Positions 27,211 through 27,972 of a DNA stretch of 27,972 bases are shown here, in pieces. Origin of the DNA: Paulinella micropora (Eukaryota; Cercozoa; Imbricatea; Euglyphida); contig BJOX01000190.1 of NCBI GenBank assembly GCA_009731375.1, positions 666,447-694,418 of the forward strand, read 5' to 3'. The notes under the pieces were generated by a model, which had not been told where the DNA came from, did no database searches, and was given only the letters and a program-made list of their open reading frames with translations. Positions within the stretch are counted from its first letter, which is position 1. Every line of letters begins with the position of its first letter. A program made the position numbers and the translations under genes.

Positions 27211-27359
27211 CCAGGCATTTACTCGGCAGGAAATTCGGCGAAAATGGGCTAACCAGGAAACCAGACCCAAACCAACAGCCAAGAAAAACGAGCCAACCAA
27301 CAATCCAACAGACAACCCCACAACCTGCCTGGCCGAACCCCTACCGAGTAAATGCCCAG
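27211..27359. repeat. 20-bp inverted repeat, 109 bp apart
   Basis: 27211-27230 and 27340-27359 match as inverted repeats at 17 of 20 positions, with 13 in a row (GGCATTTACTCGG). Pairing resumes with TTCGGC after a short gap on the inner side. It lies directly after the 90-bp palindrome, so both may belong to one fold-back element. Confidence 0.65.
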
Positions 27360-27468
27360 TTGAGAGTTGCGCATATCCCGGTGACCGCCCTCCCCAAGCG
27401 GTCACCTTCGTGGGGAGAGGCCCAACCACCTCCTCTTCCCATGGAGTGCCATCTTGTGCACCCCTCCA

Positions 27469-27469
<1 letters not shown>

Positions 27470-27539
<70 letters not shown>
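27470..27539 (-). repeat. (TTA)n tail of SINE copy 3
   Basis: About 23 uninterrupted AAT units on the plus strand. Confidence 0.95.
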
Positions 27540-27778
27540 GTGCTTCTCAGTCAATGGCGAATGCATTTCTGCACATGTGCCTCCATCGTCTCACCCGCGA
27601 GGGGAGTACGAAGATTTGAAGATAGGTTCTACTGACACCCCCGCAAGGCAGCTCCAAGCCTTCCAGACAGACCAATACTATCAAAGAAAATATCCTTTGA
27701 AAATACTGGCACCGACGGAAATCGAAATGGCTACAGGTCCCAGATGGTAGACCTTAACCACTGGGCTATCGCGGTGCC
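27540..27778 (-). mobile_element. tRNA-derived SINE, copy 3 (239 bp)
   Basis: Same length and structure as copy 2, with about ten substitutions. The tRNA-like head is 27778-27708 (GGCACCG ... CGGTGCC). Within the head the B-box region is mutated (CATTTCGATTTCC in place of CAGTTCGATTCCC), so this copy may be transcriptionally weak. It abuts the tail of copy 4. Confidence 0.87.
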
Positions 27779-27780
27779 AC

Positions 27781-27858
<78 letters not shown>
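27781..27858 (-). repeat. (TTA)n tail of SINE copy 4
   Basis: About 25 uninterrupted AAT units on the plus strand. Confidence 0.95.
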
Positions 27859-27972
27859 GTGCTTCTCTGTCAATGGCTGATGCATTTCTGCACATGCGCC
27901 TCCATCGTCTCACCCGTGAGGGGAGTACGAAGAATTGACGATAAGCTCTAATGACACCCCCGCAAGGGCAGT
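27859..27972 (-). mobile_element. tRNA-derived SINE, copy 4 (cut by the window end)
   Basis: The 3' 114 bases of the SINE body. Diagnostic bases (ATGGCTGATGC, AAGGGCAGT) place it with copy 1 rather than with copies 2 and 3. The head lies outside the window. Confidence 0.85.

Noticed and set aside
27470-27938. Poly-Asn and poly-Ile/Leu/Tyr proteins over AAT repeats (also 20500-21160)
   Set aside because: They are translations of microsatellite tails of SINEs; no independent coding signal.

Overview
The window looks like a eukaryotic nuclear scaffold, possibly from an alga or other protist; the phylum cannot be fixed from the sequence. The signs are a non-LTR retrotransposon, tRNA-derived SINEs, a Ty1/copia-type LTR retrotransposon, long microsatellites and two runs of N (7208-7357, 15502-15511). 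It is a mosaic of three parts. An AT-rich, tightly packed virus-like segment occupies about 1-4300. A GC-rich block of unrecognised genes occupies about 5470-19770 and is split by a Copia element. A retroelement-rich tail runs from about 20600 to the end.

Segment 1 (1-3708) has the gene economy of a polinton-like virus, virophage or giant-virus fragment. A tail-fibre-like repeat protein runs off the left edge, followed by a small charged protein, a short protein like a giant-virus family, an rve-type integrase and a GIY-YIG endonuclease. Neighbours are separated by 2-52 bases or overlap. Short palindromes of one family lie both inside the integrase gene and in the flank. From 3709 to 4941 there is no credible gene, only palindromes, a hairpin and a degenerate TATG-rich stretch. 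From 4942 to 5480 lies a tandem array of an 18-base palindrome with a period near 23 bases.

Segment 2 holds a 466-residue protein (minus), two membrane proteins (plus, 7481-8799), and a minus-strand cluster here called C (19765-18848), A (18493-17696) and B (17695-17547 continuing at 11019-8970). A ends and B starts with directly abutting stop and start codons. B is split by a Copia element (11025-17546) with 230/224-base LTRs and a CCCGG target duplication; the reading frame of B is continuous across the empty site. B and C carry frameshifts or stops. None of these proteins is recognised. The packing suggests an endogenised DNA virus, but that is inference.

Segment 3 contains a nearly intact LINE on the minus strand (ORF 26477-21369, one in-frame TAG) with ORF1-like, APE-type endonuclease, reverse transcriptase and zinc-knuckle regions. 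Four copies of a tRNA-derived SINE lie on the same strand (one truncated by the window end). The LINE and SINEs end in the same (TTA)n tail, and the last ~55 bases before the tail are related, so the LINE is the likely mobilising partner. The copies are stacked head to tail: LINE, SINE, SINE on one side and SINE, SINE at the right edge.
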